A stretch of 64,000 nucleotides of DNA, from contig NZ_RCWJ01000001.1 of the NCBI RefSeq assembly GCF_003668565.1, positions 682,001 to 746,000 of the forward strand. The letters are read 5' to 3'. The notes under the pieces are model-generated. The model did not search any database. It was not told where the DNA came from and was given only the letters and a program-made list of their open reading frames with translations. Both the position numbers and the translations under genes were made by a program. Below, in pieces: positions 1 to 11,852 of this stretch (positions are counted from its first letter, which is position 1; every line of letters begins with the position of its first letter). Source of the DNA: Mycetocola zhadangensis (lineage in GTDB: Bacteria; Actinomycetota; Actinomycetes; Actinomycetales; Microbacteriaceae).

Positions 1-1
1 C

Positions 2-1321
2 TGGACCGCGCCGGAGTTGACGGCGCTCGCCGAAGCCACATGGGGGAGCCGAGACACGGTCGGCGCGGACTGGACCAGCCCGCAGCTGTCAACAGCCGCG
101 CTCTGGGAAACCCGTAACGTCATGCGCGCCGAGCTGGTTGCCGACGCCAGGCGTCGTGTCGCCCGTGCCTGGGCGAGCCAAAACCCGGGGGGAGTGACTC
201 CGAGCTGGCTGGCCAGCATCCTCGACCCCAACATTCTCACCATCGGTTTCGCTCGACGGGTGCCGACATACAAGCGCCTGACCCTGATGCTTCACGACAC
301 CGACAGGCTCAAGCGGCTCCTCACCGACCCCGAACGCCCGATCCAGATCGTCATCGCCGGCAAATCGCATCCGGCCGACGAGGAGGGCAAGCGCCTCATC
401 CAAAAAGTGGTCGAGTTCGCGAGCGACCCTTCGGTACGCGAGCGCATCGTGTTCCTGCCCGACTACGACATCTCGATGGCGCAGAAACTGTACCCGGGAA
501 CCGACATCTGGCTCAACAACCCGTTGCGCCCCTTTGAAGCCTGCGGAACAAGCGGAATGAAGGCTGCGCTTAACGGTGCACTCAACCTGTCGATTCTCGA
601 CGGCTGGTGGGACGAGTTCTTCGACGGCGAAAACGGCTGGGCGATTCCGTCCGCCGTCACGACCGACCCGGTTGAGCGCGACAGGCTCGAAGCGAACTCG
701 ATGTACGAACTGATCGAGCACCAGATTGCGCCGCTGTTCTACGACAGGAACGAGAACGGTGAACCCGAGCGCTGGCTGACCCACGTTCGGCACACACTCG
801 CGACCCTGTCGCCGCAACTGAGCGCAGACCGGATGGTTCGCCAGTACGTGTCCGAACTGTATCTCCCGGCCCACTCGAGCCAGGCCGAGCTGCGATTCGA
901 CGGGTACCGGGCCGCACGCCAGCTGGCCGAGTGGAAGCGGCGAGTTGCCGCGGCCTGGTCGGATGTTTCCATCGTGCACGTCGAGTCCGGTGGCCTCGAC
1001 GCCACACCGCAGGTGGGTGATGAGCTCCGGCTGCGTGCAACCGTGCGACTCGGAAGCCTCTCGCCGGACGACGTCGCCGTTCAGGTGGTCTATGGACAGA
1101 GCAAAACGGGCGACGAGGAGTTGCACGAGACCCGCACGCGCAATCTCGAGGTAGAGCAGGACGAGCGAAACGGCGCAGAGCACGACGGTTCCGCCCTCGA
1201 GTTCGTCGGCTCGGTCAAGCTGCGTCGGCCTGGCGGCTTCGGTTACAGCGTGCGCGTGGTGCCGAAGAACAACCTGCTGGCCAATGCGGCCGAGCTTGGA
1301 CTGATTCACACGGCTGAATAG
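2..1321 (+). CDS. glgP: alpha-glucan (glycogen) phosphorylase, C-terminal part (5' end outside window)
   Basis: This is the C-terminal half of a GT35 alpha-glucan phosphorylase, which releases glucose-1-phosphate from glycogen or maltodextrin in the cytoplasm. The reading frame is open from base 2, so the true start lies upstream; the TTG at 17 is internal. The pyridoxal-phosphate site is recognisable as EACGTSGMKAALNGAL, with the cofactor lysine encoded at 560-562. RPF before it and LDGWWDEFFDGENGWAI after it are also typical of the actinobacterial glgP type. About 440 residues are visible of an expected 800-850 in this family. It converges on ybaK/glgX, so glycogen breakdown and debranching genes are clustered here. 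Confidence 0.93.
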   Translation, partial: WTAPELTALAEATWGSRDTVGADWTSPQLSTAALWETRNVMRAELVADARRRVARAWASQNPGGVTPSWLASILDPNILTIGFARRVPTYKRLTLMLHDTDRLKRLLTDPERPIQIVIAGKSHPADEEGKRLIQKVVEFASDPSVRERIVFLPDYDISMAQKLYPGTDIWLNNPLRPFEACGTSGMKAALNGALNLSILDGWWDEFFDGENGWAIPSAVTTDPVERDRLEANSMYELIEHQIAPLFYDRNENGEPERWLTHVRHTLATLSPQLSADRMVRQYVSELYLPAHSSQAELRFDGYRAARQLAEWKRRVAAAWSDVSIVHVESGGLDATPQVGDELRLRATVRLGSLSPDDVAVQVVYGQSKTGDEELHETRTRNLEVEQDERNGAEHDGSALEFVGSVKLRRPGGFGYSVRVVPKNNLLANAAELGLIHTAE

Positions 1322-1332
1322 AGCGGATGCCA

Positions 1333-1374
1333 CGGGGCCCGGAAACACGCACACGCGTGGGTTTCCAGGCCCCG
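1333..1374. terminator. Bidirectional hairpin between glgP and ybaK
   Basis: The arms CGGGGCCCGGAAAC (1333-1346) and GTTTCCAGGCCCCG (1361-1374) pair almost perfectly around a 14-nt loop. They sit in the 61-nt gap between two convergent genes. There is no clear U-tract, so its strength as an intrinsic terminator is uncertain. Confidence 0.6.
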
Positions 1375-1382
1375 GGCTTCGC

Positions 1383-1874
1383 TCAGACCTTGCCGATTCC
1401 GGCCAGCGTGGCGCTGGTCACCGACACGAGGTCGACCGGCGCGAGCTCGATGTCGAATCCTCGTCGCCCTCCAGACACGAACACGCTGCCGAACTGGGCC
1501 GCCGAAGTGTCGACGACCGTTCGCAGCCGGGTCTTCTGTCCGATCGGGCTGATCCCGCCGACGACGTAGCCGGTCTTTCGCTCGGCGAGCGAGGGGTCGG
1601 CCATCCGGGCCTTCTTGCCTCCGACGGCAGCGGCGAGCGCCTTGAGGTCGAGTTGTCCGGCGACGGGCACGACGGCAACGACGAGCGCACCGTCGACGTC
1701 GGCGAGCAGCGTTTTGAAAACCCTGGTCGTTTCGATGCCGAGGGCGCTTGCCGCTTCGAGGCCGTAACCGGCGGCTGCAGGGTCGTGATCATACGGGTGA
1801 GGAGTGAACGCGATCCCCGCCTTCACCAGCGCTACGGTCGCGGGGGTCCCCACGGAGGTGTCTTTTTTCGCCAT
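1383..1874 (-). CDS. ybaK: YbaK/EbsC-family aminoacyl-tRNA deacylase (Cys-tRNA(Pro) deacylase)
   Basis: The 163-residue product matches YbaK/EbsC proteins, which hydrolyse mischarged Cys-tRNA(Pro). Recognisable segments are the N-terminal TPATVALVKAGIAFTPHPYDHD, here with the family pattern GIxFxxHxYxHD, then RVFKTLLADVDG, and the glycine-rich SPIGQKTRLRTVVD near residue 120. The conserved lysines expected in the pocket (FKTL and the second GKK-like stretch) are present. The reading frame is open further upstream, but the ATG at 1874 gives the normal family length and lies 10 nt after the glgX stop. Co-transcription with glgX is therefore likely, though there is no functional link I can name. 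Confidence 0.88.
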   Translation of the reverse strand: MAKKDTSVGTPATVALVKAGIAFTPHPYDHDPAAAGYGLEAASALGIETTRVFKTLLADVDGALVVAVVPVAGQLDLKALAAAVGGKKARMADPSLAERKTGYVVGGISPIGQKTRLRTVVDTSAAQFGSVFVSGGRRGFDIELAPVDLVSVTSATLAGIGKV

Positions 1875-1884
1875 GTTCCGCCCG

Positions 1885-3942
1885 TCAGGCGTCGTTGGAG
1901 AAGAGCCGGAACAGTTGCATCGATGTTGGCGCAACGTCGATGGTGTCCCCGGGAACCGAGCTGACAGCATCCGTTCTCGGTGTTTCATCATCACTTCGCC
2001 AGAGCAGCTCGAACCGTGTGACGTCGTCGTGCGCAGGCAGGGTCACGGTCGTGGGTTCCTCAACACCGTGGACGATCAGCAGGATGCGGTTGAAGTCCTC
2101 GAACTCGGGAGTGGACGCCGCAACATACTGCAGCGTGCGGTTGTCTGCGCGTGCCCAGTCGTCCTCACTCATCGTGTTGCCTGAAGCGTCGTACCAGTCG
2201 ATCCGGCTCGCACTCGGCACCGCCTCACCGACCCGGCCGAACCGCACAGGGCGAAGAGCCGGGTTCTGCCGCCGCAGTTCGATCAACCGCTTGGCGTGCG
2301 CCCGCAGGTTGTGCTGCCAGCCGTCGACCGGGAAGCTCAGCCAGGTGAGCTCGGAGTCGTGGCAGTACGCGTTGTTATTGCCACGCTGGGTTCTGCCGTA
2401 CTCGTCACCAGCGGTGATCATGGGTATACCTGACGAGAGCAGCAGCGTGCCCAGGAGGTTGCGCATCGCCTTGCGCCTGGTGGCCAAGACGGCGACGTCG
2501 GCGGTTGGGCCCTCGGCGCCGTGGTTGAACGAGCGGTTGTTGTCTGTGCCGTCACGGTTCGATTCGCCGTTGCCGACGTTGTGTTTGATGTCGTACGAGA
2601 CGAGGTCGGCCAGCGTGAATCCGTCGTGCGCCGTCACAAAATTGACGGACGCCAGTGGGCCGCGCTCGACCGGGAAGGTGTTGCTTGACCCTGCAAGGCG
2701 TGTGGCGAAACCGCCGATGCCGACGGGGGCTGCACTGGCACGTCGCGCATAGTCGACGTCGGAGAGCCAGAAGTTGCGCACCCGGTCGCGGTACCGATCG
2801 TTCCACTCACTCCAGCCGTTCGGGAACGAGCCGGTCTGCCAGCCGCCAGCGCCGACATCCCACGGTTCGGCGATCATCTTCACGCCGGCAAGCAGGGGGT
2901 CTGAGGTGATCGCCTGCAACAGCTCGGACCCGGCCGAGAACTCGTGATTAGCATCCCGCCCGAGGGTGACGGCCAGGTCGAAGCGGAATCCGTCTACCTG
3001 AACGTCGTTTGCCCAGTACCTCAGTGAGTCGAGAACGAGCTGGCGTGCGACCGGGTGCGCCGTGTTCAGGCTGTTGCCGCAACCGGTCACGTCAATGTAC
3101 GTGCCGTCGGCTGTCTGACGGTAGTAGGCGTCGTTGTCGAGCCCGCGCAGGCTCGTCGTCGGCCCGTCCCTGCCCTCCTCGGCTGTGTGGTTGTAGACAA
3201 CGTCGAGGACCACCTCGATCCCAGCCTCGTGCAGCAGCCGGACCATGCCCTTGAACTCGCGGAGCACGGCGCCAGGCCCCTCCACTTGAGCGGCCTTCGA
3301 ACCGTACGGCTGGTGCGGGGTGAAGAAGTTCAGGCTGTTGTAGCCCCAGTAGTTCGTGAGGCCCTGTTTGATGAGTCGTTGCTCCGATGCGAACGCGTGC
3401 ACTGGGAGCAGCTCGACGGTTGTGACGCCGAGGTCGGTGAGGTAATCGAGAGTCGCCGGGTGGGCCAGTCCTGCGTAGCTGCCTCGCAGGTGCTCCGGGA
3501 CACCCCTGTTGAGCATCGAGATGCCCCTGGCGTGTGCCTCGTAGATCACCGTTTTGTCGAGCGGCACGTGGGGTTTGGTCACGCCGCCCCAGTCGAAACC
3601 GTCGTCGACGACCACCGAGCGAAACTGTCCGGGCGCGACGCGCACCATTCCGCGGCTGTACGGCTCGATCAGCAGTTTCGACGGGGCAAACGCGTGGGTC
3701 GGGCCCGAGGGGCCGGCCGCTCGAACCGCGTAGCGCGTCCCCGCTTTCAGCGAAGGTGATCGCGCCGTCCAGACGTCGCCTGCCCCGTGTTCCATCGGAA
3801 CGGTCTCGGTGACCCAGTTCGGATCTCTCGAGTCAAAGAGCACGAGTTCAAGCTGCTGGGCTGAGGAAGACCAGACTCGAAGTTCGCCGCCGTGCGGTGT
3901 TGCCTGCACACCGAGAGTGCGCTGTGCGCCGGCAGAAGTCAT
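1885..3942 (-). CDS. glgX: Glycogen debranching enzyme GlgX
   Basis: This is a 685-residue GH13 isoamylase-type debranching enzyme that cleaves alpha-1,6 branches of glycogen. An N-terminal CBM48-like beta-sandwich (about residues 1-130) precedes the TIM barrel. The barrel motifs are DVVYNHT, GFRFDLA with nucleophile Asp322, MIAEPWD with acid/base Glu359, and TAHDGFT with Asp440. The start at 3942 (ATG, MTSAGAQRTLGV) is preferred over an upstream in-frame extension because homology begins there. It is divergent from the cysteine desulfurase gene across 62 nt and is followed by ybaK. Together with the phosphorylase at the left edge it forms the glycogen-catabolic cluster. Confidence 0.94.
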   Translation of the reverse strand: MTSAGAQRTLGVQATPHGGELRVWSSSAQQLELVLFDSRDPNWVTETVPMEHGAGDVWTARSPSLKAGTRYAVRAAGPSGPTHAFAPSKLLIEPYSRGMVRVAPGQFRSVVVDDGFDWGGVTKPHVPLDKTVIYEAHARGISMLNRGVPEHLRGSYAGLAHPATLDYLTDLGVTTVELLPVHAFASEQRLIKQGLTNYWGYNSLNFFTPHQPYGSKAAQVEGPGAVLREFKGMVRLLHEAGIEVVLDVVYNHTAEEGRDGPTTSLRGLDNDAYYRQTADGTYIDVTGCGNSLNTAHPVARQLVLDSLRYWANDVQVDGFRFDLAVTLGRDANHEFSAGSELLQAITSDPLLAGVKMIAEPWDVGAGGWQTGSFPNGWSEWNDRYRDRVRNFWLSDVDYARRASAAPVGIGGFATRLAGSSNTFPVERGPLASVNFVTAHDGFTLADLVSYDIKHNVGNGESNRDGTDNNRSFNHGAEGPTADVAVLATRRKAMRNLLGTLLLSSGIPMITAGDEYGRTQRGNNNAYCHDSELTWLSFPVDGWQHNLRAHAKRLIELRRQNPALRPVRFGRVGEAVPSASRIDWYDASGNTMSEDDWARADNRTLQYVAASTPEFEDFNRILLIVHGVEEPTTVTLPAHDDVTRFELLWRSDDETPRTDAVSSVPGDTIDVAPTSMQLFRLFSNDA

Positions 3943-4004
3943 GCGACCTAGAGTAGTTGGGTACGGGTTTCGTGCGTGAATCGACGAAAGTAGGGAGGAC
4001 CGCC

Positions 4005-5225
4005 ATGGTCGTCTACCTTGACCACGCGGCGACGACCCCGATGATTCCTGAGGCGATTGATGCATACACGGATGCCATGCGTCAGGTGGGGAACCCCGCG
4101 TCCATTCACTCGCAGGGGCAGTCTGCCAAACGCATGCTGGAGGAGGCGCGCGAGGTCATCGCCACGTCTCTCAGCTGCGACCCGATCGAGGTCGTCCTGA
4201 CCTCTGGCGGTACCGAGTCCATCAATCTTGCCCTGAAGGGCATCTACTGGAAGCGCAACGTCGACAGTGCCCGCCAGGTGATCCTCGCGCCTGGGGGAGA
4301 GCACCACGCCACGATCGACACCCTCGAGTGGCTCGAGAAACACGAGGGAGCGGAGATCTCCTGGCTGCCGCTCGACGGCGACGGCACCGTCGAGCCTGCC
4401 GCTGTCGAACGGGCACTGGCCGAGCACGGCCCACGTGTCGCCCTGATCACCATGCTCTGGGCGAACAACGAGGTCGGAACCATCCAGCCGGTCACCGACA
4501 TCGCCGCGCTCGCCGCAGCACATGACGTTCCGCTGCACGTCGACGCGGTTGCCGCGTACGGCTACCTTCCCGTGGACTTCGCCGCTGTGCGGCGGGACTC
4601 GGGCAGCACCGGCGGTGCCGGCCTCGCGGCGCTGAGCGTCTCCGCGCACAAAATCGGCGGACCCGTCGGAATCGGTGCCCTCGTGGTCTCCCGTTCGGCT
4701 CAGGTGGAACCGCTGCTGCACGGCGGCGGCCAGCAGCGGCAGGTGCGATCAGGCACACAGGATGTCGCAGGTACTGTGTCGTTCGCCGTGGCCGCCCGAT
4801 TCGCCCAGGCGCGGCTGTCCACTGAATCCGGCCGGCTCACCGCACTGCGGAACCGCGTGATCGCCGGGATCCTCGACGCGGTTCCGACCGCGAAGCTCAA
4901 CGGAGCGACGGGGTCGAACCGCCTCCCGGGCAACGCGCACTTTGCCTTCCCCGGCTGCGAGGGCGATTCGCTGCTGTTCCTCCTCGACATGGCCGGTGTC
5001 TCGGTCTCCACAGGCTCGGCCTGCCAGGCGGGCATCCCCGAGCCGTCGCACGTGCTTCGCGCCATGGGCCGCGATGAACTCGAGGCCAGGGGGGCACTCC
5101 GCGTCACGCTCGGGCACTCGACAACCGACGACGACATCGACGCACTGATCGCCGCCGTTCCGCACGCGTACGCCCAGGCGGCGCGAGCCGGACTGTCCGA
5201 TCGCAAAACTGTCCTCGGCTCCTGA
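4005..5225 (+). CDS. Cysteine desulfurase (IscS/NifS family)
   Basis: The 406-residue product is a class V aminotransferase-fold enzyme that takes sulfur from cysteine as a persulfide. The N-terminal YLDHAATTP, the PLP-binding lysine in SAHKIGGP (Lys216), the GGGQQRQVRSGTQD loop and the catalytic cysteine in STGSACQAG (Cys340) are all present. The start ATG at 4005 has a strong ribosome binding site, AGGGAGGA at 3992-3999. mnmA lies 48 nt downstream on the same strand, which suggests a role as sulfur donor for tRNA thiolation. A general Fe-S assembly role cannot be excluded, and no iscU/sufU is visible nearby. Confidence 0.92.
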   Translation: MVVYLDHAATTPMIPEAIDAYTDAMRQVGNPASIHSQGQSAKRMLEEAREVIATSLSCDPIEVVLTSGGTESINLALKGIYWKRNVDSARQVILAPGGEHHATIDTLEWLEKHEGAEISWLPLDGDGTVEPAAVERALAEHGPRVALITMLWANNEVGTIQPVTDIAALAAAHDVPLHVDAVAAYGYLPVDFAAVRRDSGSTGGAGLAALSVSAHKIGGPVGIGALVVSRSAQVEPLLHGGGQQRQVRSGTQDVAGTVSFAVAARFAQARLSTESGRLTALRNRVIAGILDAVPTAKLNGATGSNRLPGNAHFAFPGCEGDSLLFLLDMAGVSVSTGSACQAGIPEPSHVLRAMGRDELEARGALRVTLGHSTTDDDIDALIAAVPHAYAQAARAGLSDRKTVLGS

Positions 5226-5261
5226 GTTCGCCGAAACAGAGCGCACCCAGAATACGGCGCG

Positions 5262-5267
5262 TACACT
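5262..5267 (+). promoter_or_regulatory. -10-like hexamer TACACT for leaderless mnmA
   Basis: TACACT ends 6 nt before the GTG start of mnmA and no Shine-Dalgarno sequence precedes that start. This is the layout of a leaderless transcript. Confidence 0.55.
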
Positions 5268-5273
5268 GTTCCG

Positions 5274-6398
5274 GTGAAGGTTTTAGCAGCTATGTCAGGC
5301 GGAGTGGATTCCGCGGTCGCCGCAGCGCGCGCTGTCGAAGCCGGCCACGAGGTCGTCGGGGTGCATCTGGCACTGAGCCGGATGCCGGGAACCCTGCGCA
5401 CCGGAAGCCGCGGATGCTGCACCATCGAGGATTCGATGGACGCCCAGCGAGCCGCGAACATCATTGGTATCCCGTACTACGTCTGGGACTTCTCGGAACG
5501 GTTCAAGCTCGACGTCGTCGATGACTTCATCGCCGAGTACGCGGCGGGCCGAACGCCGAACCCCTGCATGCGCTGCAACGAGAAGATCAAGTTCGCCGCA
5601 CTGCTCGAGAAGGCACTCGACCTCGGCTTCGACGCTGTCTGCACCGGGCACTACGCCACCATCCTCACAGACGCCGACGGTAACCGTGAACTGCACCGCG
5701 CCAGCGCGTGGGCGAAAGACCAGAGTTACGTGCTCGGTGTGCTCACCGCCGAGCAGATCGAACACTCCATGTTCCCGCTCGGCGCGACCCCGTCCAAGGC
5801 CGAGGTGCGGGCAGAAGCAGCGGAACGAGGCTTCAGCGTCGCAAACAAGCCCGACAGCCACGACATCTGCTTCATCCCGGACGGAGACACCCGTGGCTGG
5901 CTGGCCGACCGGGTCGGCGCAGAGAAGGGCCAGATCCTCGACCGGACCGGCTCCGTCGTCGGTTCACACGAAGGCGCACAGGCGTTCACTGTTGGCCAGC
6001 GCCGCGGGCTCAACCTCGGAGTGCCTGACCCTGACGGTCGGCCACGGTTCGTCCTCGAGGTTCGCCCCAAGACCAACGAGGTCGTCGTCGGCCCGAAGGA
6101 AGCACTGGCGATCGGCGAGATCGCCGGCTCCCGGTTCACCTGGGCCGGTCTCGCCCCCGAACACCCCGACCTCGCCTTCGAGTGCGACGTTCAGATCCGG
6201 GCGCACGCCGACCCGGTTCCCGCTGTCGCTGTCGTCCAGCCGCACGCCGAGACCGGGGAGCCCGAGCTGATGATCCGTCCGCGGACGCCGCTCGACGGCG
6301 TCGCTCCCGGGCAAACGGCTGTCGTGTACGTGGGCACACGGGTGCTCGGACAGTGCACCATCGACCGCACAGTAAGCGCCGTTCCGGCCGACGCTTGA
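5274..6398 (+). CDS. mnmA: tRNA-specific 2-thiouridylase MnmA
   Basis: The 374-residue enzyme inserts sulfur at C2 of U34 in tRNA-Glu, -Gln and -Lys, using ATP and a persulfide relay. The pyrophosphate-loop SGGVDS is at residues 8-13. Cysteines are present in [12 protein letters not shown] (Cys98 and Cys101) and in [10 protein letters not shown] (Cys199), which fit the two positions known to be catalytic in the family. The GTG start at 5274 has no ribosome binding site and appears leaderless. The upstream cysteine desulfurase is its probable sulfur source. Confidence 0.95.
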   Translation: MKVLAAMSGGVDSAVAAARAVEAGHEVVGVHLALSRMPGTLRTGSRGCCTIEDSMDAQRAANIIGIPYYVWDFSERFKLDVVDDFIAEYAAGRTPNPCMRCNEKIKFAALLEKALDLGFDAVCTGHYATILTDADGNRELHRASAWAKDQSYVLGVLTAEQIEHSMFPLGATPSKAEVRAEAAERGFSVANKPDSHDICFIPDGDTRGWLADRVGAEKGQILDRTGSVVGSHEGAQAFTVGQRRGLNLGVPDPDGRPRFVLEVRPKTNEVVVGPKEALAIGEIAGSRFTWAGLAPEHPDLAFECDVQIRAHADPVPAVAVVQPHAETGEPELMIRPRTPLDGVAPGQTAVVYVGTRVLGQCTIDRTVSAVPADA

Positions 6399-6465
6399 CC
6401 TGCCGAAGGTAACGTCCGCGCGAAGAGGGGGCGCAACATCCGCCCCGCTCGAAGCAAAGCTGCGC

Positions 6466-6471
6466 TATCTT
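6466..6471 (+). promoter_or_regulatory. -10-like hexamer TATCTT for the MFS gene
   Basis: TATCTT ends 6 nt before the GTG start at 6478, with no ribosome binding site in between, so a leaderless message is likely. Confidence 0.5.
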
Positions 6472-6477
6472 GACTGC

Positions 6478-7743
6478 GTGTCCACGACTACCGAAGGACC
6501 CCAGACCCCGGTTGCCGAACCCATCCGACGGGTAACCTCCCGTTGGATTGCGCTGTTCGCCGCTGCGTGGCTCGGCATCTGGATGGCCCAGCTGACGCCG
6601 ATTCAGCTTCTGCTTCCACTACAGGTGGATGCGGCGGTTTCTCCCGACAACTGGGTCGACAGTGTTGTGGCGTTCGGGATTATTTCGGGTGCGGCCGGGC
6701 TCTGCGCTCTTGTGGTGTACCCCCTCACCGGGGCGCTCTCGGACCGCACGACCTCTCGTTTCGGGCGGCGGCGGCCGTGGATCGCCGCTGGGACTGTGCT
6801 GTTCGCCGGATCGCTTGCGGTGCTGGCGTTTCAGGGAAACATCGTCGGGATAGGTGTGGCCTGGTGCGCAGCCCTGTCTGGGTTCTGCATGCTGACCGCC
6901 GCCCTGACCGCGGTGATCTCCGATCAGGTGCCCGTGACCCAGCGTGGGACGGTTTCGGGGTGGATGAGCGCCCCACAGGCGGTCGGAATCATCCTCGGTG
7001 TGGCCCTGGTGACGTTCCTCTCGCTCGGCCAACTGCTCGGTTACCTTGTGGTGTCGGTCGCGCTCGTTGTGCTTGTGCTTCCGCTGCTCTTCGCTTTCTC
7101 CGATGAGGTGCTCCCCGTTGGCGCCCGCGCTCGGCTGACGTTTCGCACCCTGGTCTCCGGATTCTGGATTGACCCGCGCACCCATCCGGATTTTGGCTGG
7201 ACTCTGCTCGGGCGAGTGCTCGTCAACCTGGGCAACGCGCTTGGCACGACGCTTTTGCTCTACTTCCTGCAATACGGTCTGAAAATCGAGCAAGCGGAAG
7301 ACGGACTGCTCGCGCTGACACTCGTTTACATGATCTTCGTCATTCTGGCTTCGGTTATCCTCGGGAATCTCTCCGATCGCCTCGGACGACGAAAGTCATT
7401 CATCGTCGCCGCGGCGGGACTGCAGGGCATTGCCGCACTCATTCTGGCCTTCGTGCCGAGTTTCGACGCGGCGCTGCTGGCCGCGGGGCTGCTCGGCATG
7501 GGCTACGGATGTTTCCTCTCGGTCGACCAGGCGCTCGCGACGCAGGTGCTTCCTGCACAGGAGGATCGAGGTAAGGACCTCGGGATCATGAACATTGCCA
7601 TGGCCGCGCCGCAGGCGTTCGCCCCGCTGTTCGGCGCGATGATTGTGGCGACATTTGGGAGCTTCCCCGCGCTGTTCGTGGCTGCCGGTGCAGCCGCGAT
7701 CCTCGGTGCTTTAGCGATCCTTCCGGTGCGATCGGTGCGGTGA
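6478..7743 (+). CDS. Major facilitator superfamily transporter
   Basis: This is a 421-residue polytopic membrane protein with about 12 hydrophobic segments. The MFS loop 2-3 motif is present as GALSDRTTSRFGRRRPW near residue 85, and its second-half counterpart as GNLSDRLGRRKSF near residue 300. The best resemblance is to sugar/cation- or drug-type MFS carriers, but I cannot name a substrate. Its GTG start follows a -10-like hexamer by 6 nt, so it is probably its own transcription unit even though it lies between mnmA and ligA on the same strand. Confidence 0.85.
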   Translation: MSTTTEGPQTPVAEPIRRVTSRWIALFAAAWLGIWMAQLTPIQLLLPLQVDAAVSPDNWVDSVVAFGIISGAAGLCALVVYPLTGALSDRTTSRFGRRRPWIAAGTVLFAGSLAVLAFQGNIVGIGVAWCAALSGFCMLTAALTAVISDQVPVTQRGTVSGWMSAPQAVGIILGVALVTFLSLGQLLGYLVVSVALVVLVLPLLFAFSDEVLPVGARARLTFRTLVSGFWIDPRTHPDFGWTLLGRVLVNLGNALGTTLLLYFLQYGLKIEQAEDGLLALTLVYMIFVILASVILGNLSDRLGRRKSFIVAAAGLQGIAALILAFVPSFDAALLAAGLLGMGYGCFLSVDQALATQVLPAQEDRGKDLGIMNIAMAAPQAFAPLFGAMIVATFGSFPALFVAAGAAAILGALAILPVRSVR

Positions 7744-7787
7744 GTCCCCGGTCCGCAAGCCCCTCGGGCAGCGTCGGTGGCTTTCCC

Positions 7788-10082
<2,295 letters not shown>

Positions 10083-11795
10083 TTAGGAGGGGATCGGTCC
10101 TGAACGACCGGATTCCTTGTGCAGCAGTTGCTCACGCACCTGCTTCCGCAGAACCTTGCCGATCAGCGACGTCGGCAGTTCTTCGATGAACATGATGCGG
10201 CGGGGAACCTTGTACGGCGTCAGGTTGTCGCGGGCGAACTGCCTGATCGACTCTCGGTCGGCTTTTTCGCCTTTCTTGAGCACAACCGCAGCGACAACGT
10301 CCTCGCCGGAGTGCGCACTTGGCATTCCGACAACAGCGACGTTCGCGATGGCCGGGTGCAGACGCAACGTGTTCTCAACCTCGGTCGGTGCCACGTTGAA
10401 ACCGCCGGTGATGATCAGTTCCTTGATCCTGTCGACGACGCTGACGAAGCCATCCGAATCCATGGTGACGATGTCGCCCGTACGAAACCAGCCGCCGACG
10501 AAGACCGCATTTGTCTCCTCGGGTTTGCGGTAGTAACCCGAGAACACCTGAGGCCCACGAACGAGCAACTCGCCAGGGGTTCCGGGCTCGACGTCAACGG
10601 TTGGGTCCTCGGGGTCGACGATGCGGATTTCCGTGCTGGGCAGGGGAAGCCCGACTGTGCCGGCCTTTCGCCCGTCAGACACCGGGTTGGCCATCAACAC
10701 GGGCGAACATTCGCTGAGTCCGTAGCCCTCGATCAGGTACCCGCCTGTAGCTTCCTCGAAAGGCACAACGAGGTCGTGTGGCAGCGCCATAGCGCCCGTG
10801 ATCCCGATCTCGAGTCCTTGGAGTGAGATATCTTTTTCTTTCGCCCGCGCGAGCAGTCGCTCGGCAATCGGTGGCACCGCTGGCAAGAACGTGGGCGGAT
10901 GCTTTTTTGCCGCTTTGAGGACGAGGTCCGGGTCGAACTTGGGAAACAGGACCAGCCGCGCGCCGAGGCTCATCGCAAACGTCAGGCACAGGGTGAGACC
11001 GTAGGCGTGGAACATGGGAAGCACCGCGTAAATGGTGCAGCCGACATGGGTGATTGTCGGTGTCCATGCGCGTGCCTGCACCGCGTTGGCCAACAGATTG
11101 GCGTGGGTGAGGACCGCACCCTTGGGGAGTCCAGTCGTCCCTGAGGTGTACTGGATGATGGCGACGTCTGTGGCGTCAGGGTGCGGGTGCGCGGGGTCGA
11201 TGGGGTGCGCCGCGCCCAGGCGCGACCAGCTGATGGTGTTCCTGGTCTTCGTGGTGAGCGCGTCGCGGGACTCACGTGCCTTCGCAATCGGCAACGTCAG
11301 TGCGATGCGCATTCCGATCGTCATCGACCGGGTGATGTCCACATCGATGAGCGACTCGACCGCAATGTCCTCGGGGAAGTCCTGCACCGTCGCAACTACC
11401 TTGTTCCAGACGATGGCGACCTTGGCGCCGTGGTCTTCGAACTGGTGTCGAAGTTCCCGCGGCGTGTACAACGGATTGTGTTCCACGACGATCGCACCGA
11501 GTCGGAGAATCGCGTAAAACGCGACGATGTGTTCGGGGCAGTTCGGCAGAACGATGGCGACAGGGTCACCCTTCTTCACGCCGAGCTCGCGAAGCCCTTC
11601 TGCAACCCGCTGGATGGCACGCTGCAGCTGGCGATACGTGGTCGTGGCGCCGAAAAACTCGAGGGCGACGAGCGAGGGGTGCGCTTCAGCCGATGAGTTG
11701 ACGAGGTCGCCGAGGGTTCCGTTCTGAACCGGGATGTCGAATGGGACATCCGATGCATAGTTAGCCAGCCAGGGACGCGTAGAGGTATCGGTCAC
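10083..11795 (-). CDS. Long-chain fatty-acid--CoA ligase (ANL superfamily)
   Basis: The 570-residue product is an AMP-forming acyl-CoA synthetase that activates fatty acids with ATP and CoA. Core motifs are the P-loop YTSGTTGLPKGAVLTH, the GYGLSECSPV loop, GWFRTGD, the hinge DRIKELIITGGFNVAP, and the C-terminal catalytic lysine in SLIGKVLRK. The start is taken as the GTG at 11795 (MTDTSTRPWLANYASDVPFD), which lies 7 nt after a TAGAGT hexamer. The longer in-frame extension upstream looks non-coding. It resembles FadD-type enzymes, but chain-length preference cannot be read from the sequence. The gene stands alone between ligA and gatC. Confidence 0.92.
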   Translation of the reverse strand: MTDTSTRPWLANYASDVPFDIPVQNGTLGDLVNSSAEAHPSLVALEFFGATTTYRQLQRAIQRVAEGLRELGVKKGDPVAIVLPNCPEHIVAFYAILRLGAIVVEHNPLYTPRELRHQFEDHGAKVAIVWNKVVATVQDFPEDIAVESLIDVDITRSMTIGMRIALTLPIAKARESRDALTTKTRNTISWSRLGAAHPIDPAHPHPDATDVAIIQYTSGTTGLPKGAVLTHANLLANAVQARAWTPTITHVGCTIYAVLPMFHAYGLTLCLTFAMSLGARLVLFPKFDPDLVLKAAKKHPPTFLPAVPPIAERLLARAKEKDISLQGLEIGITGAMALPHDLVVPFEEATGGYLIEGYGLSECSPVLMANPVSDGRKAGTVGLPLPSTEIRIVDPEDPTVDVEPGTPGELLVRGPQVFSGYYRKPEETNAVFVGGWFRTGDIVTMDSDGFVSVVDRIKELIITGGFNVAPTEVENTLRLHPAIANVAVVGMPSAHSGEDVVAAVVLKKGEKADRESIRQFARDNLTPYKVPRRIMFIEELPTSLIGKVLRKQVREQLLHKESGRSGPIPS

Positions 11796-11802
11796 TCGTC
11801 CC

Positions 11803-11808
11803 ACTCTA
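11803..11808 (-). promoter_or_regulatory. -10-like hexamer TAGAGT for the acyl-CoA ligase
   Basis: Read on the minus strand, TAGAGT ends 7 nt before the GTG at 11795. This supports that start and a leaderless message. Confidence 0.5.
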
Positions 11809-11852
11809 ACCGGGGAGGGTGCTCGGCGACGTTCCTGGACACCGGGCCGCAA

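Noticed and set aside
89-1354. A 421-codon open frame antisense to the phosphorylase
   Set aside because: The opposite strand carries clear phosphorylase motifs, and this frame runs through the hairpin after it.
6424-6450. GGGGGCG/CGCCCC hairpin after mnmA as a terminator
   Set aside because: The stem is short and has no U-tract, and it lies where the next promoter should be; support is too weak.
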